Positions 1 through 8,967 are shown, counted from the stretch's first letter. The stretch is 64,000 bases of DNA from Veillonella sp. T11011-6 (GCF_002959755.1 NZ_PPCW01000005.1:377001-441000), one strand, 5' to 3'. The notes: generated from the letters alone by a model not told the origin. Numbers and translations: made by a program.

Positions 1-950
1 ATTGGTCTGGTCATGAGCTTACCAACTATAAGGCTGCCGTTCAACTTGATGGACTCGATGTTCGTAGCGAATATGTGAGAGGCCCATTAAATGGTGAACT
101 TTACATTGCGGAACGTGATGGATTACCTACCTTGATAGGTAATTTGGACCTAGAAAACATCCAATTTAAGATTCCTCTTTCCTTGCAGTCTAGTGAAAGT
201 AGCACCAACATGGGTGTAGATGTTAATATTCATGCTGGCAAGGGCGTACGCTTATATGATCGAACTCTATATAACATGTTTATCGGTGGTGATGTTCATT
301 TCGGTGGCACATTACAAAACCCAACTGCTAGTGGCCAGTTCGATGTTAAATCTGGTACGTTCAAATACTTAAGTCATGTATTTAATATTACGAAGGGGAA
401 TGCACACTTTGTAGGTGGTTCCTATTTACCAAACTTACAATTAGAGGCTGAAACGAATGTAAGCAACTACAATATTATGCTTGGTGTAAAAGGGACTGTA
501 GACCATATGGATCTTACTTTGTCGTCTAATCCTAGTTTGTCTAGAAAGCAAATTATTTCCATGTTAACCTTTGGTCGTGGTGCAGATTCAAATAGTAGTA
601 CATTGACAAATGATGATGTGAATGCTGTTGCTACAGCAGGTTTACAAATGTTTGCCTTTGGCTATGTGCAAGATGCATTGCAAAATACATTAGGTTTAGA
701 TCGGATTAATATTACGACAGGTTCCATTGATCCTGATGAACCAACTAATAGGGCAACAGCAGGTAATTACAACATTGAAATTGGCAAATATATTGTGCCA
801 AAAGTTATGCTTACCTATTCTCAAGGTATCAATAATAAACAAAATAAATATGGTGTGGAGTATTCTGTTAAACGAAACCTTAAATTCACTGCATGGCATA
901 CATCGCAAGGGAACAATTATATAGGCGGCCGTTGGACAAGAAGCTTTTAA
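1..950 (+). CDS. tamB: TamB-family outer-membrane biogenesis protein, C-terminal part (cut by window edge)
   Basis: The reading frame is open from base 3 to a TAA at 948-950 and enters from the left edge, so only the last 315 residues are present. It matches the C-terminal TamB (DUF490) domain: long beta-rich stretches, the conserved segment around residues 170-200 (ISMLTFGRG then an NALQNTLGLDRINI-like region) and a final beta strand ending in Trp-Thr-Arg-Ser-Phe. An aromatic last residue is usual for this family. TamB proteins are inner-membrane-anchored periplasmic bridges thought to carry phospholipid or assist barrel assembly at the outer membrane. Its position directly before bamA fits that role. 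The anchor and repeats lie outside the window. Confidence 0.85.
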   Translation, partial: WSGHELTNYKAAVQLDGLDVRSEYVRGPLNGELYIAERDGLPTLIGNLDLENIQFKIPLSLQSSESSTNMGVDVNIHAGKGVRLYDRTLYNMFIGGDVHFGGTLQNPTASGQFDVKSGTFKYLSHVFNITKGNAHFVGGSYLPNLQLEAETNVSNYNIMLGVKGTVDHMDLTLSSNPSLSRKQIISMLTFGRGADSNSSTLTNDDVNAVATAGLQMFAFGYVQDALQNTLGLDRINITTGSIDPDEPTNRATAGNYNIEIGKYIVPKVMLTYSQGINNKQNKYGVEYSVKRNLKFTAWHTSQGNNYIGGRWTRSF

Positions 951-1028
951 GTGTATGGCTAGAGTGTGCAAATCCCATGGATATGCATATTCTAGTCATA
1001 TTAATTTCATAAAATTTGTTTAATATAG

Positions 1029-1057
1029 TACTCATTCCCAGTATTTTATGCTATAAT
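1029..1057 (+). promoter_or_regulatory. Probable bamA promoter (extended -10)
   Basis: TGCTATAAT at 1049-1057 is an extended -10 element with a perfect TATAAT. The -35 region at about 1029-1034 (TACTCA) is weak, as is common when the TG extension is present. Transcription would start near 1064, giving a leader of about 64 nt before bamA. No terminator was seen between tamB and this site, so read-through from tamB is also possible. Confidence 0.45.
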
Positions 1058-1127
1058 AATAAAGATTTATTAGTCTTTATAAAACAAGATGTAAACTTTT
1101 TATGGGGATGAGTTCTAGGAGGAATTT

Positions 1128-3332
1128 ATGTTTAAACCAAAAGCCTATAAAAGTATGCTTGCAGCATCTGTGTTGACTGCTGTCATGGGGACAGGCAGTG
1201 TATTTGCTGCGGAGGTACAAGCTGGCTATACTCCAGATTTAAATAACACAACAACAACTAGTGCAGCAACTACTAATGATTCTACTACTACACAAGCAGT
1301 TTACAATGCTAATGCGGCTACATCTGCAACAACACAAGATGAAACTGATGCAGCTATCTTAGCGGCTCGTGGTGATACAACTGTATCTAGCGATGGTACT
1401 GTAGTTAAAGGTTCTGATGGAACTGTTACAGTTAATAATGCTGCTTTGAAAACAGATGATAAACAAGTAAAAATGGTGTCTAAAACTACTGGTGGTACTG
1501 ACCTTGATAAGGCTGCTGAAAATGGCCAAACTCAAGCTGTTACAACTGTAGAGGCTCAATATGTTACATCTGCAAATGCAGAGTCTATTAATCCATATGT
1601 AGGTAAATTGATAACTGGTTTATCTATTTCTGGCGTAACAGCTGAACAACAAGCACAACTATTGCCAATCTTAACAGAAAAAATCGGCGATGCTGTGTCC
1701 GTTGATGGTGTATTTAAAGACGTAACTAACCTAGGTAATACTGGCTACTTCTCTGAAGTAAACCCTGTATTCACTACAGTACCTGAAGGGGTTAAATTGG
1801 ACTTTGCTGTCACAGTAAATCCAATTACTACAGGTGTAGCTTTCGAAGGCAATACAGTTTATACTTCTGAAGTATTGACTAAGTTCATGGATATTCAACC
1901 AGGTCAAGTTCTTAACTCTGTATACGTAGGCCAAAAAGTTCAAGGTATCAACGCAGCATATGCTCGTGATGGCTATATGTTGGCACATGTAGATGGTATT
2001 CGCGTAGATGACCAAGGTGTGCTTCATGTTCATATCGTAGAAGGTATTGTAGAAGATATCATTCCTGCGGGGAACAAGAAAACTCGCGACAAAGTTATTA
2101 CTCGTGAATTCGTTCAAAAGAAAGGTAAACCTTTCAATAAGTTCTTGGTTCGTCGTTCTGTAGAACGCGTATACAACCTAGGCTTCTTTGACGACGTAAA
2201 TGTTCGTATGTTGCCTGGTAATCAGGATCCTAATAATGTAATCATTGAAATCGATGTTTTGGAGCATAAAACAGGTACTATTACATTAGGTGCTGGTTAC
2301 TCCAAATCTGATGGCTTGATGGGTATCATTGAATTTGGTGAAGATAACTTCCGCGGCACAGGTGATAAATTCAAAGTTCACTGGGAAATCGGCGGTAAGA
2401 AAAAATATAAAAACTACCAAATCTCTTACTTGAAACCTTGGATTGATAGCAAAGGTACATCCCTTGGCTTCTCCTTCTTCAACCGTGAAGATGAATATAC
2501 AGATTACAACGAAGATGGCAATGAAGTAGCAGAATACAACAAGAAATCTCGTGGTTTCAATATCTCCTTCGGTCGTCAAACTGGGGAATATACACGTGAT
2601 TACTTGACATTAGAATCCCGTAAAGATACTTATAAATGGGATAGTGACGATAGCTCTGGTTATCGTTATGACACAGATGCTATCTCTAATACAAGTGGTA
2701 GCGGTAATGATTGGAATAATACTAATCCAAATACTGGTGGTAGTTGGAATTTTGCCTCTAATAATTACGTAAAAAATAACTTTGGCCGTATTAACTCCAT
2801 TACATGGCAAAAGGTATACGATTCCCGTGATAATATTTATGATCCGACACGTGGTCGTCGTATTTCCTATACAGCTCAATGGGCTGGTCATGGTTTAGGC
2901 GGTGATTTCGACTTCTATAAATTCACAGCTGAAGCACGTATGTATAAAAAACTAGGTGCTAAGAACGTTTTGGCATTCCGCGCACGTGGTGGTTTTATCC
3001 AAGGTGATGCACCTTATAGCCAATTATTTACATTGGGTGGCGCTGATTCCTTACGTGGTTACGAAGATGATCAATTCCGTGGTAAGTATATGTATAATGC
3101 GACATTGGAATTCCGTTTCCCAATCGTTAAAAAGGTTAGTGGTGTGTTGTTCACTGATATCGGTGATGCATGGGATGCACCAAATGTTACGTGGTACAAT
3201 GGCAAGAAAACCTTTAACTATGGCGTTGGTGCTGGTGTTCGTATTACTACACCAATTGGCCCAGTTAAACTTGATTATGGCGTGGGTAAACACAAAAATA
3301 AATTCCACTTCAGCTTCGGCACACAATTCTAA
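1128..3332 (+). CDS. bamA: BamA outer-membrane protein assembly factor, three-POTRA form
   Basis: This 734-residue Omp85 protein would fold and insert beta-barrel proteins into the outer membrane. Residues 1-28 are a signal peptide ending VFAA. Residues about 29-150 are a Thr/Ala/Asp-rich, low-complexity stretch not expected in classical BamA. About 152-382 hold what read as three POTRA domains (for example GVAFEGNTVYTSEVL near 236-250), fewer than the five in E. coli. The rest is a 16-strand-type barrel with the LRGYEDDQFRG loop motif near residue 640 and a C-terminal Phe after HFSFGTQ. Start: ATG with AGGAGG eight bases upstream. The ompH-like genes and lpxD follow on the same strand. Confidence 0.95.
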   Translation: MFKPKAYKSMLAASVLTAVMGTGSVFAAEVQAGYTPDLNNTTTTSAATTNDSTTTQAVYNANAATSATTQDETDAAILAARGDTTVSSDGTVVKGSDGTVTVNNAALKTDDKQVKMVSKTTGGTDLDKAAENGQTQAVTTVEAQYVTSANAESINPYVGKLITGLSISGVTAEQQAQLLPILTEKIGDAVSVDGVFKDVTNLGNTGYFSEVNPVFTTVPEGVKLDFAVTVNPITTGVAFEGNTVYTSEVLTKFMDIQPGQVLNSVYVGQKVQGINAAYARDGYMLAHVDGIRVDDQGVLHVHIVEGIVEDIIPAGNKKTRDKVITREFVQKKGKPFNKFLVRRSVERVYNLGFFDDVNVRMLPGNQDPNNVIIEIDVLEHKTGTITLGAGYSKSDGLMGIIEFGEDNFRGTGDKFKVHWEIGGKKKYKNYQISYLKPWIDSKGTSLGFSFFNREDEYTDYNEDGNEVAEYNKKSRGFNISFGRQTGEYTRDYLTLESRKDTYKWDSDDSSGYRYDTDAISNTSGSGNDWNNTNPNTGGSWNFASNNYVKNNFGRINSITWQKVYDSRDNIYDPTRGRRISYTAQWAGHGLGGDFDFYKFTAEARMYKKLGAKNVLAFRARGGFIQGDAPYSQLFTLGGADSLRGYEDDQFRGKYMYNATLEFRFPIVKKVSGVLFTDIGDAWDAPNVTWYNGKKTFNYGVGAGVRITTPIGPVKLDYGVGKHKNKFHFSFGTQF

Positions 3333-3348
3333 TATAGTAAATATATAT

Positions 3349-3377
3349 GGTGGAGGCCTCGTTTCTAAAGAGGCTTT
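3349..3377 (+). terminator. Weak hairpin after bamA
   Basis: GCCTC at 3356-3360 pairs with GAGGC at 3370-3374, with an outer GGTG/CACC pairing possible, followed by only three T. It may be a partial terminator or a processing stem that lowers expression of the chaperone genes relative to bamA. It is too weak to call a full stop of transcription. Confidence 0.3.
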
Positions 3378-3439
3378 CACCAATATCTCTATATGGCATC
3401 CTTTGATGCAGTAATTTAAAGAAATGAGGGCACTCTATT

Positions 3440-3928
3440 ATGATGCGAATGATGAACAACAAGGCGAATGTGAAAATTTTTTCTATCGTCATTGCTGCTA
3501 TTTTTATTATTGGTATTGGCGCTTTAGCGTATACACAAATGGCTACGCCAAGTGGTAATAGCGGTAATAGTACAATTGGTGTTATCGATACATCTCGTAT
3601 GATGTCTCAAGATAATCCAATTTATATCTCTGCAGCTCAAGAATATATGAGTTATCAAAGTCAATTACAACAAGAAACACAAGCAAAAATTGATGCAGCA
3701 CAAGATGATGCGACTAAACAAAAATTAGCTGAAGAAGCACGTCAAAACTTAGCAAAAAAAGATCAAGAAATTGCTAAATCCGTTCAAGATAAAGCGATGG
3801 AAGCAGCAAAAGCTGTGGGTGATGCAAAAGGCCTTAGCGTTGTAATGACTAAAGATACTGTATTATACGGTGGTGTAGATATTACAGATCAAGTATTGAA
3901 AAAATTAGCTAATGATGCGAAAAAATAA
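3440..3928 (+). CDS. Skp/OmpH-like periplasmic chaperone 1
   Basis: This 162-residue product has an N-terminal membrane segment (about 11-30) without a clear signal-peptidase site, so it may stay anchored to the inner membrane. A short GNSG linker follows, then IGVIDTSRMM (about 50), a charged, Gln/Ala/Lys-rich helical hairpin (about 75-125) and a closing strand region GVDITDQVLKKL. That head-hairpin-head order is the Skp/OmpH fold, which holds unfolded outer-membrane proteins in the periplasm. Two ATGs lie in tandem (3440 and 3443); the GAGGG at 3426-3430 fits either. It is the first of three consecutive relatives between bamA and lpxD. Confidence 0.85.
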   Translation: MMRMMNNKANVKIFSIVIAAIFIIGIGALAYTQMATPSGNSGNSTIGVIDTSRMMSQDNPIYISAAQEYMSYQSQLQQETQAKIDAAQDDATKQKLAEEARQNLAKKDQEIAKSVQDKAMEAAKAVGDAKGLSVVMTKDTVLYGGVDITDQVLKKLANDAKK

Positions 3929-3957
3929 ACTGTAGTTCTATGTAAGGGAGAACGACA

Positions 3958-4929
3958 ATGAACGGGAAAAAACGATATATAGGATTTGCCATATTTCTCG
4001 TTGTTGCATTATGTGCTATGGTTTGGGCCTATGGATTTGTGACGAATCGTCAGCAGAGTCCTGATGGGGTATCAATAGGTGTTGTACGTATTGATGATGT
4101 ATTAGAGTTTAATCCTTCTTATGAGGATTATAAACAAGCAAAAAATGAATTGGACCTTTTACAACGTCAATATGAACTTGAGCAACAAGCTCTAAATGCC
4201 AAGTCAGAGACACAAGAGGAACAGTTGAAATCTCTTGCATTAGATTCAACCTTGTCAGATGCTCTTACGGTGGAATTGCAAACTCGTATTGCAACAAAAG
4301 AAAATGAATTGAATCAGCAATTAAATGCGAAACGAAATGAACTCACTCAAAAATATTTAGCCCAGTTAAAAGTTAGTGCTAATGAATATGATCTTGAAAT
4401 TGTAAATCTTCAATTAGATTTATATGCTTATGATGCTCGTGTATACATTGATGATGCACAAAAAGAAGCGGCTATGGCAGAGAAGGCTAAGAAAGAGGAA
4501 CGATTGAAGGAGTTATTAGCTAAGAGAAAACCATCTAATCTAGATGTAGACTCTATTAAGGCTAAAGTACAAGCAGAACTTGCTCCTATGCAACAAAAAG
4601 GGCAAGAAGAGCTTAACCAATATGCAGCATCTTTACAAAAGGAATTGGCTGCAAAACGGGATACTATGGTACAACAACAAGCACAATCTATTATTGCTAA
4701 TAATAACTTACCTGTTGCTCAGGACTGGAATGATTCTTGGGCTAAAAAGCTTTCAGATAAAGAAGCTGAAGTGAGTGCACTTCATGAGGCCATTTTAGAA
4801 GATGTCCGTATGCGTGTAGCAATTATTGCAGAGGAACAACATTTAGATTTAGTCATCATCGATGATGGTGGTAATATTAAGGGGCTTGATATTACTGATG
4901 CTGTAAAAGCGTCCTATCGAGTTCAATAA
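3958..4929 (+). CDS. Skp/OmpH-like periplasmic chaperone 2, enlarged
   Basis: This 323-residue protein is about twice the usual Skp length. It has one N-terminal membrane segment (about 7-26), a GVVRIDDVLEFNPSY strand-helix start (about 40-55), then long Glu/Lys/Gln helices to about residue 290. It closes with LVIIDDGGNIKGLDITDAVKASY, the typical OmpH C-terminal strand. Two helical hairpin regions (about 55-140 and 175-250) suggest internal duplication. The ATG has AAGGGAG upstream, 29 bases after the previous gene. Assignment to the OmpH family rests on the end motifs and context. Confidence 0.75.
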   Translation: MNGKKRYIGFAIFLVVALCAMVWAYGFVTNRQQSPDGVSIGVVRIDDVLEFNPSYEDYKQAKNELDLLQRQYELEQQALNAKSETQEEQLKSLALDSTLSDALTVELQTRIATKENELNQQLNAKRNELTQKYLAQLKVSANEYDLEIVNLQLDLYAYDARVYIDDAQKEAAMAEKAKKEERLKELLAKRKPSNLDVDSIKAKVQAELAPMQQKGQEELNQYAASLQKELAAKRDTMVQQQAQSIIANNNLPVAQDWNDSWAKKLSDKEAEVSALHEAILEDVRMRVAIIAEEQHLDLVIIDDGGNIKGLDITDAVKASYRVQ

Positions 4930-4940
4930 GGAGTTATATT

Positions 4941-5471
4941 ATGAATAAACGTATTAAATCTTTAGTATTAGGTGCATCCTTAGTGGCTTCTATGGCTATT
5001 TTAGGTGGTTGTGGTTCTAATAATATCGGTTATGTTGATAGCGTGAAAGTAGCAAACAGCACTGAAAAAGGTATTGAAATCACTAAAGAAATCAATGCTA
5101 AAAAAGCTGAGTTGGATGCTAAAATTGCAGCCGCTGATGAAGCCTCTAAACAAAATGTATTTAATCAAGCTAATCAAGAATTAAACGCCTTTGCCAATGC
5201 AAAAGCACAAGAATATCGTCAATATCAAGAACAAAAAGTTGGTGAACTTGTAAAAGAGAAAAAACTTGATGTTGTTATCGAAAAAGGTGCTGTTGTTGGT
5301 GGTGGCACTGATGTGACTGATGATCTGATTGCGAAGATGGGCAAAGCTTCTGATGACCAAATTAAAGAAGCTCAAAATGCAGCTAAAGCACAAGAACAAC
5401 AAGATGCACAACAAAATGCTCAACAAGCAGGTCAAACTACAGCAGTTAATACTGAGGAAAGTGCACAATAA
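4941..5471 (+). CDS. Skp/OmpH-like lipoprotein
   Basis: This 176-residue protein has a lipoprotein signal peptide with lipobox LGGC (Cys about residue 24), so the mature form should be lipid-anchored. After it come the OmpH start IGYVDSVKV, a Lys/Ala/Glu helical hairpin (about 45-95), and the closing strand motif GGTDVTDDLIAKM. The tail from about residue 140 is rich in Gln and Ala (AQEQQDAQQNAQQAG) and probably disordered. It lies 11 bases after the preceding relative. A membrane-tethered Skp differs from the soluble proteobacterial one. Which membrane it sits in cannot be told from sequence. Confidence 0.8.
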   Translation: MNKRIKSLVLGASLVASMAILGGCGSNNIGYVDSVKVANSTEKGIEITKEINAKKAELDAKIAAADEASKQNVFNQANQELNAFANAKAQEYRQYQEQKVGELVKEKKLDVVIEKGAVVGGGTDVTDDLIAKMGKASDDQIKEAQNAAKAQEQQDAQQNAQQAGQTTAVNTEESAQ

Positions 5472-5502
5472 TTAAGGATTATTACAGGGGGAGGAGTTTA
5501 CC

Positions 5503-6534
5503 TTGGAAAAAACTTTACAGGAACTCGCAACATTAGTAGGTGGTCGTGTTATAGGCGATGCATCTATTGTTATTACTGAGACACGTAGCTTTGAACAAGC
5601 TGTAAAACAATCCATAACTTTTGCAGTAGGTGAATATGTTGAACATATTGCATTATGCCAAGCGGGTGCTGTGATCGTTGAATCTGAAGTGAAAGATGCA
5701 CCGATGGCTCAAATTGTAGTTGATAATGCAAAAGCAACGTTTGCACAAGTGTTAGAACTCTTCCATCCACCTGTTGTTGTTCCTAGAGAAGTGCATAGCA
5801 CTGCTATTATTGGCGAAAATGTAACGATTGGAAAAAATGTTGCTATTGGTGCCTATTGTGTTATTAATGATAATGCAGTCATTGAAGATAATGTAACAAT
5901 TCGCCCATATGTTTATATTGGACATAATGTGCGTATTGGTGAAGGTTCTGATATTTATGCAGGCGCTATTGTTCATGAAAACTGTATTTTAGGTAAACGC
6001 GTTGTATTGCGTGCTAAAGCAGTAATTGGTGGCGAAGGCTTCGGTTTTGCTACAGAGAATGGCGTACATACTCATATTCCACAAGTTGGTAATGTTATTC
6101 TTGAAGATGATGTTGAGGTTGGCTCTTGTACAACAATTGACAATGCTACAATGGGATCTACATTAGTTCGTCGTGGTACAAAAATCGATAACCTTGTACA
6201 CCTTGGTCACAATGTGGAAATTGGTGAAGATTGCTTCTTAATTGCTCAAGTTGGTATTGCAGGTAGTACTAAATGCGGTAATCATGTAATCTTTGCAGGT
6301 CAAACTGGTTGTACTGGACATATCACAATTGGAGATAATGTGCAATTTGCTGGAAAGACTGGTATTACAGGTAATGTACCATCTAATTCTATTATGGCGG
6401 GCTATCCTATGAGACCACATAAAGAATGGTTAAAATTGGCCGCTTATGAAAACCGTTTGCCGGATATGGTTAAAACAGTAAAACAATTACAAAAAGAAAT
6501 TGACGCTTTGAAAGCACAGCTGAAGGAGAGCTAA
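5503..6534 (+). CDS. lpxD: UDP-3-O-acylglucosamine N-acyltransferase LpxD
   Basis: LpxD performs the third step of lipid A synthesis, adding an N-linked hydroxyacyl chain from acyl-ACP. The 343-residue product has the uridine-binding N-terminal domain (about 1-100), then many left-handed beta-helix hexapeptide repeats (about 105-300), and a C-terminal helix (about 310-343). The catalytic-type His lies in HLGHNVEIGEDC (about 235). The start is TTG at 5503, backed by GGGGGAGGAG at 5487-5496; no ATG nearby fits the conserved N-terminus. It sits between the OmpH-like genes and an acyltransferase gene and away from lpxA and lpxC, which form the next operon. Confidence 0.95.
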   Translation: MEKTLQELATLVGGRVIGDASIVITETRSFEQAVKQSITFAVGEYVEHIALCQAGAVIVESEVKDAPMAQIVVDNAKATFAQVLELFHPPVVVPREVHSTAIIGENVTIGKNVAIGAYCVINDNAVIEDNVTIRPYVYIGHNVRIGEGSDIYAGAIVHENCILGKRVVLRAKAVIGGEGFGFATENGVHTHIPQVGNVILEDDVEVGSCTTIDNATMGSTLVRRGTKIDNLVHLGHNVEIGEDCFLIAQVGIAGSTKCGNHVIFAGQTGCTGHITIGDNVQFAGKTGITGNVPSNSIMAGYPMRPHKEWLKLAAYENRLPDMVKTVKQLQKEIDALKAQLKES

Positions 6535-6540
6535 TAATCC

Positions 6541-7443
6541 ATGTATAGGTTTATGAAAATCTTTAGTGCCTTTATTTGCTTATTACCTAAAGGTTTGCAA
6601 TATGCTATTGGTACATTGCTTGGTGAAATTGCGTGGCTAGTCGTACCGCCTAAACGCAAGCGCCTAGCGATAGGCCAAATTCTATTCTGTAATATTACCG
6701 ATGATCCCAAGGAAGCTCGACGCATTGCGAAAGCTAGTACTACGCGCTTTGGTCGCATGATTATTGATGTATTACGCTATCCTGAAATTAAGGATGGTGC
6801 ATACAAAGATATGGTAGAGTTTATTAACAAAGAGTACTTAGATGATGCTTTAGAAAATGGTCGTGGCGCAATTTTGGCGGCTGTTCATAGTGGCAACTGG
6901 GAACTCCTTGGGGGGGTTCTTGCTTCGGAAGGGTATCCGTTGATTTCCGTGGCAATGAAACAGAATGGTGATGCCGATAAGTTTATCAATGAATATCGTC
7001 GGATTATGCACCAACATGTGACTTATAAAACTGGTGTGCGGGAAATGATCAATGAACTAAAAAAAGGTGCTTTTTTAGGCCTTATTATGGATCAGGATCC
7101 TGGTGATGATGGCGTTCTTGTACCATTCTTTGGTTATGAAACATTGACAGCTGCTGGTCCGGCTGTACTGGCTCGTATGCAAGATGTACCAATCATTTTT
7201 GTGACTATACATTATAGTCCATTTTCTGAAAAATATGAGATTGAAGCACATCCACCGATTTATGTGGAGCGTACAGATGATAAAAAACGCGATATAGCTG
7301 TTACTACTACTCTACTTAATGAGTTTATTGAAGATTATATTAGACGATATCCTGAAGATTGGTTCTGGCTTCATAACCGTTGGAAGTGGACACGTCGTTT
7401 CTATGGCGAGCAGATTGATACTCCGCCAGATGTATATCGCTAA
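6541..7443 (+). CDS. LpxL/HtrB-type lipid A acyltransferase 1
   Basis: This 300-residue protein has one N-terminal hydrophobic segment and the HX4E acyltransferase motif at His116-Ser-Gly-Asn-Trp-Glu121. It also has the family's MDQDPGDDGVLVPFFG block (about 182-197) and ends with the PEDWFWLHNRWK motif. Such enzymes add secondary acyl chains to lipid A from acyl-ACP at the inner membrane. A second, only distantly similar member lies at 19458-20387. Which of the two adds which chain cannot be judged from sequence. It begins six bases after lpxD and ends the bamA operon. Confidence 0.85.
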   Translation: MYRFMKIFSAFICLLPKGLQYAIGTLLGEIAWLVVPPKRKRLAIGQILFCNITDDPKEARRIAKASTTRFGRMIIDVLRYPEIKDGAYKDMVEFINKEYLDDALENGRGAILAAVHSGNWELLGGVLASEGYPLISVAMKQNGDADKFINEYRRIMHQHVTYKTGVREMINELKKGAFLGLIMDQDPGDDGVLVPFFGYETLTAAGPAVLARMQDVPIIFVTIHYSPFSEKYEIEAHPPIYVERTDDKKRDIAVTTTLLNEFIEDYIRRYPEDWFWLHNRWKWTRRFYGEQIDTPPDVYR

Positions 7444-7454
7444 TTATTAAATAT

Positions 7455-7535
7455 AAAGAGATTTTACATGTTTATTTGTACAGTATCGATTTAGATACCG
7501 CATGAATAAAGCATAGTAAAGTCTCTTTTTATTTT
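7455..7535 (+). terminator. Large stem-loop terminator after the bamA-lpxL operon
   Basis: A 13-bp stem pairs 7455-7467 with 7516-7528, with one G-U pair. Its loop holds a second hairpin (GTATC/GATAC). The run CTTTTTATTTT follows. The long two-level loop is unusual, but the T-run and position after the last gene fit an intrinsic terminator. Confidence 0.7.
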
Positions 7536-7627
7536 GCAGTGTATAAAGTAGTATTTATAATTAAATTTATATAAAGTTAATTATGTGAAAAATGCTTTCA
7601 AAATCATTGAATATATGGTAAATTTCT

Positions 7628-7655
7628 TGTATCACCTATGCAAATAGGGTATAAT
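7628..7655 (+). promoter_or_regulatory. lpxC promoter
   Basis: TTGTAT at 7628-7633 and a perfect TATAAT at 7650-7655 are separated by 16 bases, about 50 bases before the lpxC start. The preceding terminator makes a separate promoter necessary, so the committed step of lipid A synthesis has its own transcript start. Confidence 0.65.
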
Positions 7656-7705
7656 ACATATTGGTGTATAGTAAACGTGAATTCAGATTATGAAAGGACT
7701 TTCTT

Positions 7706-8545
7706 ATGAGTAAGCCACAACAAACAATTAAACAGGCTATTTCATATCAAGGGATTGGCCTTCATAGCGGTGAACCAGTGAATATGGTTTTTAAACCTGC
7801 ACCTGAAAATACAGGAATTGTGTTTATCCGCACGGACATTGAAGGTCATCCTTCTGTGCGAGCACACATTGATAATGTGACGAACACTATGCGCGCTACT
7901 ACATTGGAAAATGGTGAAGCGAAGGTTTTCACTGTAGAACATGTTATGGCTGCGTTCAGTGCTATGAATATTGATAACTGTTATATCGAGATGGATTCTC
8001 CTGAACCTGCTGTAGGTGATGGTAGTAGTGCTATTTTTGTAGGCCTTATAGAAGAGGCTGGCATTCAAGAACAAACAGCACCACGTCATGTATATAAAAT
8101 AACTCGCTCCCATGCTATTTATGATGGTGATCGTTTTATAGTTATTTTGCCATACGATGGCTATCGCATTACATTTACATCGGTTAACAGTCATCCGTTA
8201 CTTGGTACGCAAAATTGCGATTTTGAGGTTTCACCAGAATACTTTAAAGAGCATATTAGTGCTGCTAGAACTATCGGATTTATGAAAGAATTAGAACAAT
8301 TACAGGCTATGGGCCTTGCAAAAGGTGGTACCTTAGATAATGCGTTAGTTTATGATGATGAGAAGTGTTTGTCTGTACCTCGCTTTGATGACGAATTAGT
8401 TCGTCATAAGGCATTAGACGTAGTAGGCGACTTATTCTTATTAGGACGAATCGAAGGTCATGTAATTGCTATGAAATCGAGTCATGAATTAAACTCAAAA
8501 TTGGCTCGTAGTATAATGGAAGAAATAAGGGAGACACAGCCATGA
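7706..8545 (+). CDS. lpxC: UDP-3-O-acyl-GlcNAc deacetylase LpxC
   Basis: LpxC is the zinc-dependent deacetylase that commits UDP-GlcNAc derivatives to lipid A. The 279-residue protein shows the N-terminal IGLHSGEPV motif (about 17-25) and zinc ligands His79 in VEHVMAAF and His234 and Asp238 in VRHKALDVVGD. It also has the GRIEGHVIAMKSSHELN end motif with the general acid/base His. It is slightly shorter than the E. coli enzyme (305). ATG at 7706 has AAAGGA upstream. Its stop overlaps the fabZ start by four bases (ATGA), so translation is probably coupled. Confidence 0.97.
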   Translation: MSKPQQTIKQAISYQGIGLHSGEPVNMVFKPAPENTGIVFIRTDIEGHPSVRAHIDNVTNTMRATTLENGEAKVFTVEHVMAAFSAMNIDNCYIEMDSPEPAVGDGSSAIFVGLIEEAGIQEQTAPRHVYKITRSHAIYDGDRFIVILPYDGYRITFTSVNSHPLLGTQNCDFEVSPEYFKEHISAARTIGFMKELEQLQAMGLAKGGTLDNALVYDDEKCLSVPRFDDELVRHKALDVVGDLFLLGRIEGHVIAMKSSHELNSKLARSIMEEIRETQP

Positions 8546-8967
8546 TTCTTAATCACGAAGACATTTTAGAAATTTTACCTCATCGTTATCCTATGCTTTT
8601 GGTAGATCGCATCGTTGAGTTAGAACCTATGAAACGCGCTGTGGGCATTAAAAATGCTACATTTAACGAATTGTTCTTCCAAGGTCACTTCCCAGGTAAT
8701 CCAGTAATGCCAGGCGTGTTATTGACTGAGGCTATTGCACAAGTTGGTGGTATTGCTTTGTTATACCCTGAAGAAAACCGAGGTCTTACACCTATGTTTA
8801 CAGGTATTGATAAAGTTCGTTTCCGTCATCCTGTAAAACCTGGTGATCAAGTACGTATGGAAGTTGATATTGTAAAAATCAAAGGTAAAATGGGTAAGGT
8901 TGAAGGCCGTGCCTATGTTGGCGACAAATTGTGCGCTAGCGGTGAATACATGTTTGCCCTTGTATAA
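8542..8967 (+). CDS. fabZ: 3-hydroxyacyl-ACP dehydratase FabZ
   Basis: FabZ dehydrates 3-hydroxyacyl-ACP in fatty acid elongation. It uses the same hydroxyacyl-ACP pool as LpxA and LpxD, so its place between lpxC and lpxA links the two pathways. The 141-residue hot-dog-fold protein has LPHRYPMLLVDRI (about 12-24) and the catalytic pair His49 (GHFPGNPVMPGV) and Glu63 (TEAIAQ). Length and motifs are normal. The start overlaps the lpxC stop. Confidence 0.97.
   Translation: MILNHEDILEILPHRYPMLLVDRIVELEPMKRAVGIKNATFNELFFQGHFPGNPVMPGVLLTEAIAQVGGIALLYPEENRGLTPMFTGIDKVRFRHPVKPGDQVRMEVDIVKIKGKMGKVEGRAYVGDKLCASGEYMFALV

Noticed and set aside
2956-3414. 152-codon plus-strand frame overlapping the end of bamA
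   Set aside because: It is out of frame with BamA, whose barrel sequence continues to the C-terminal Phe; no frameshift is needed.
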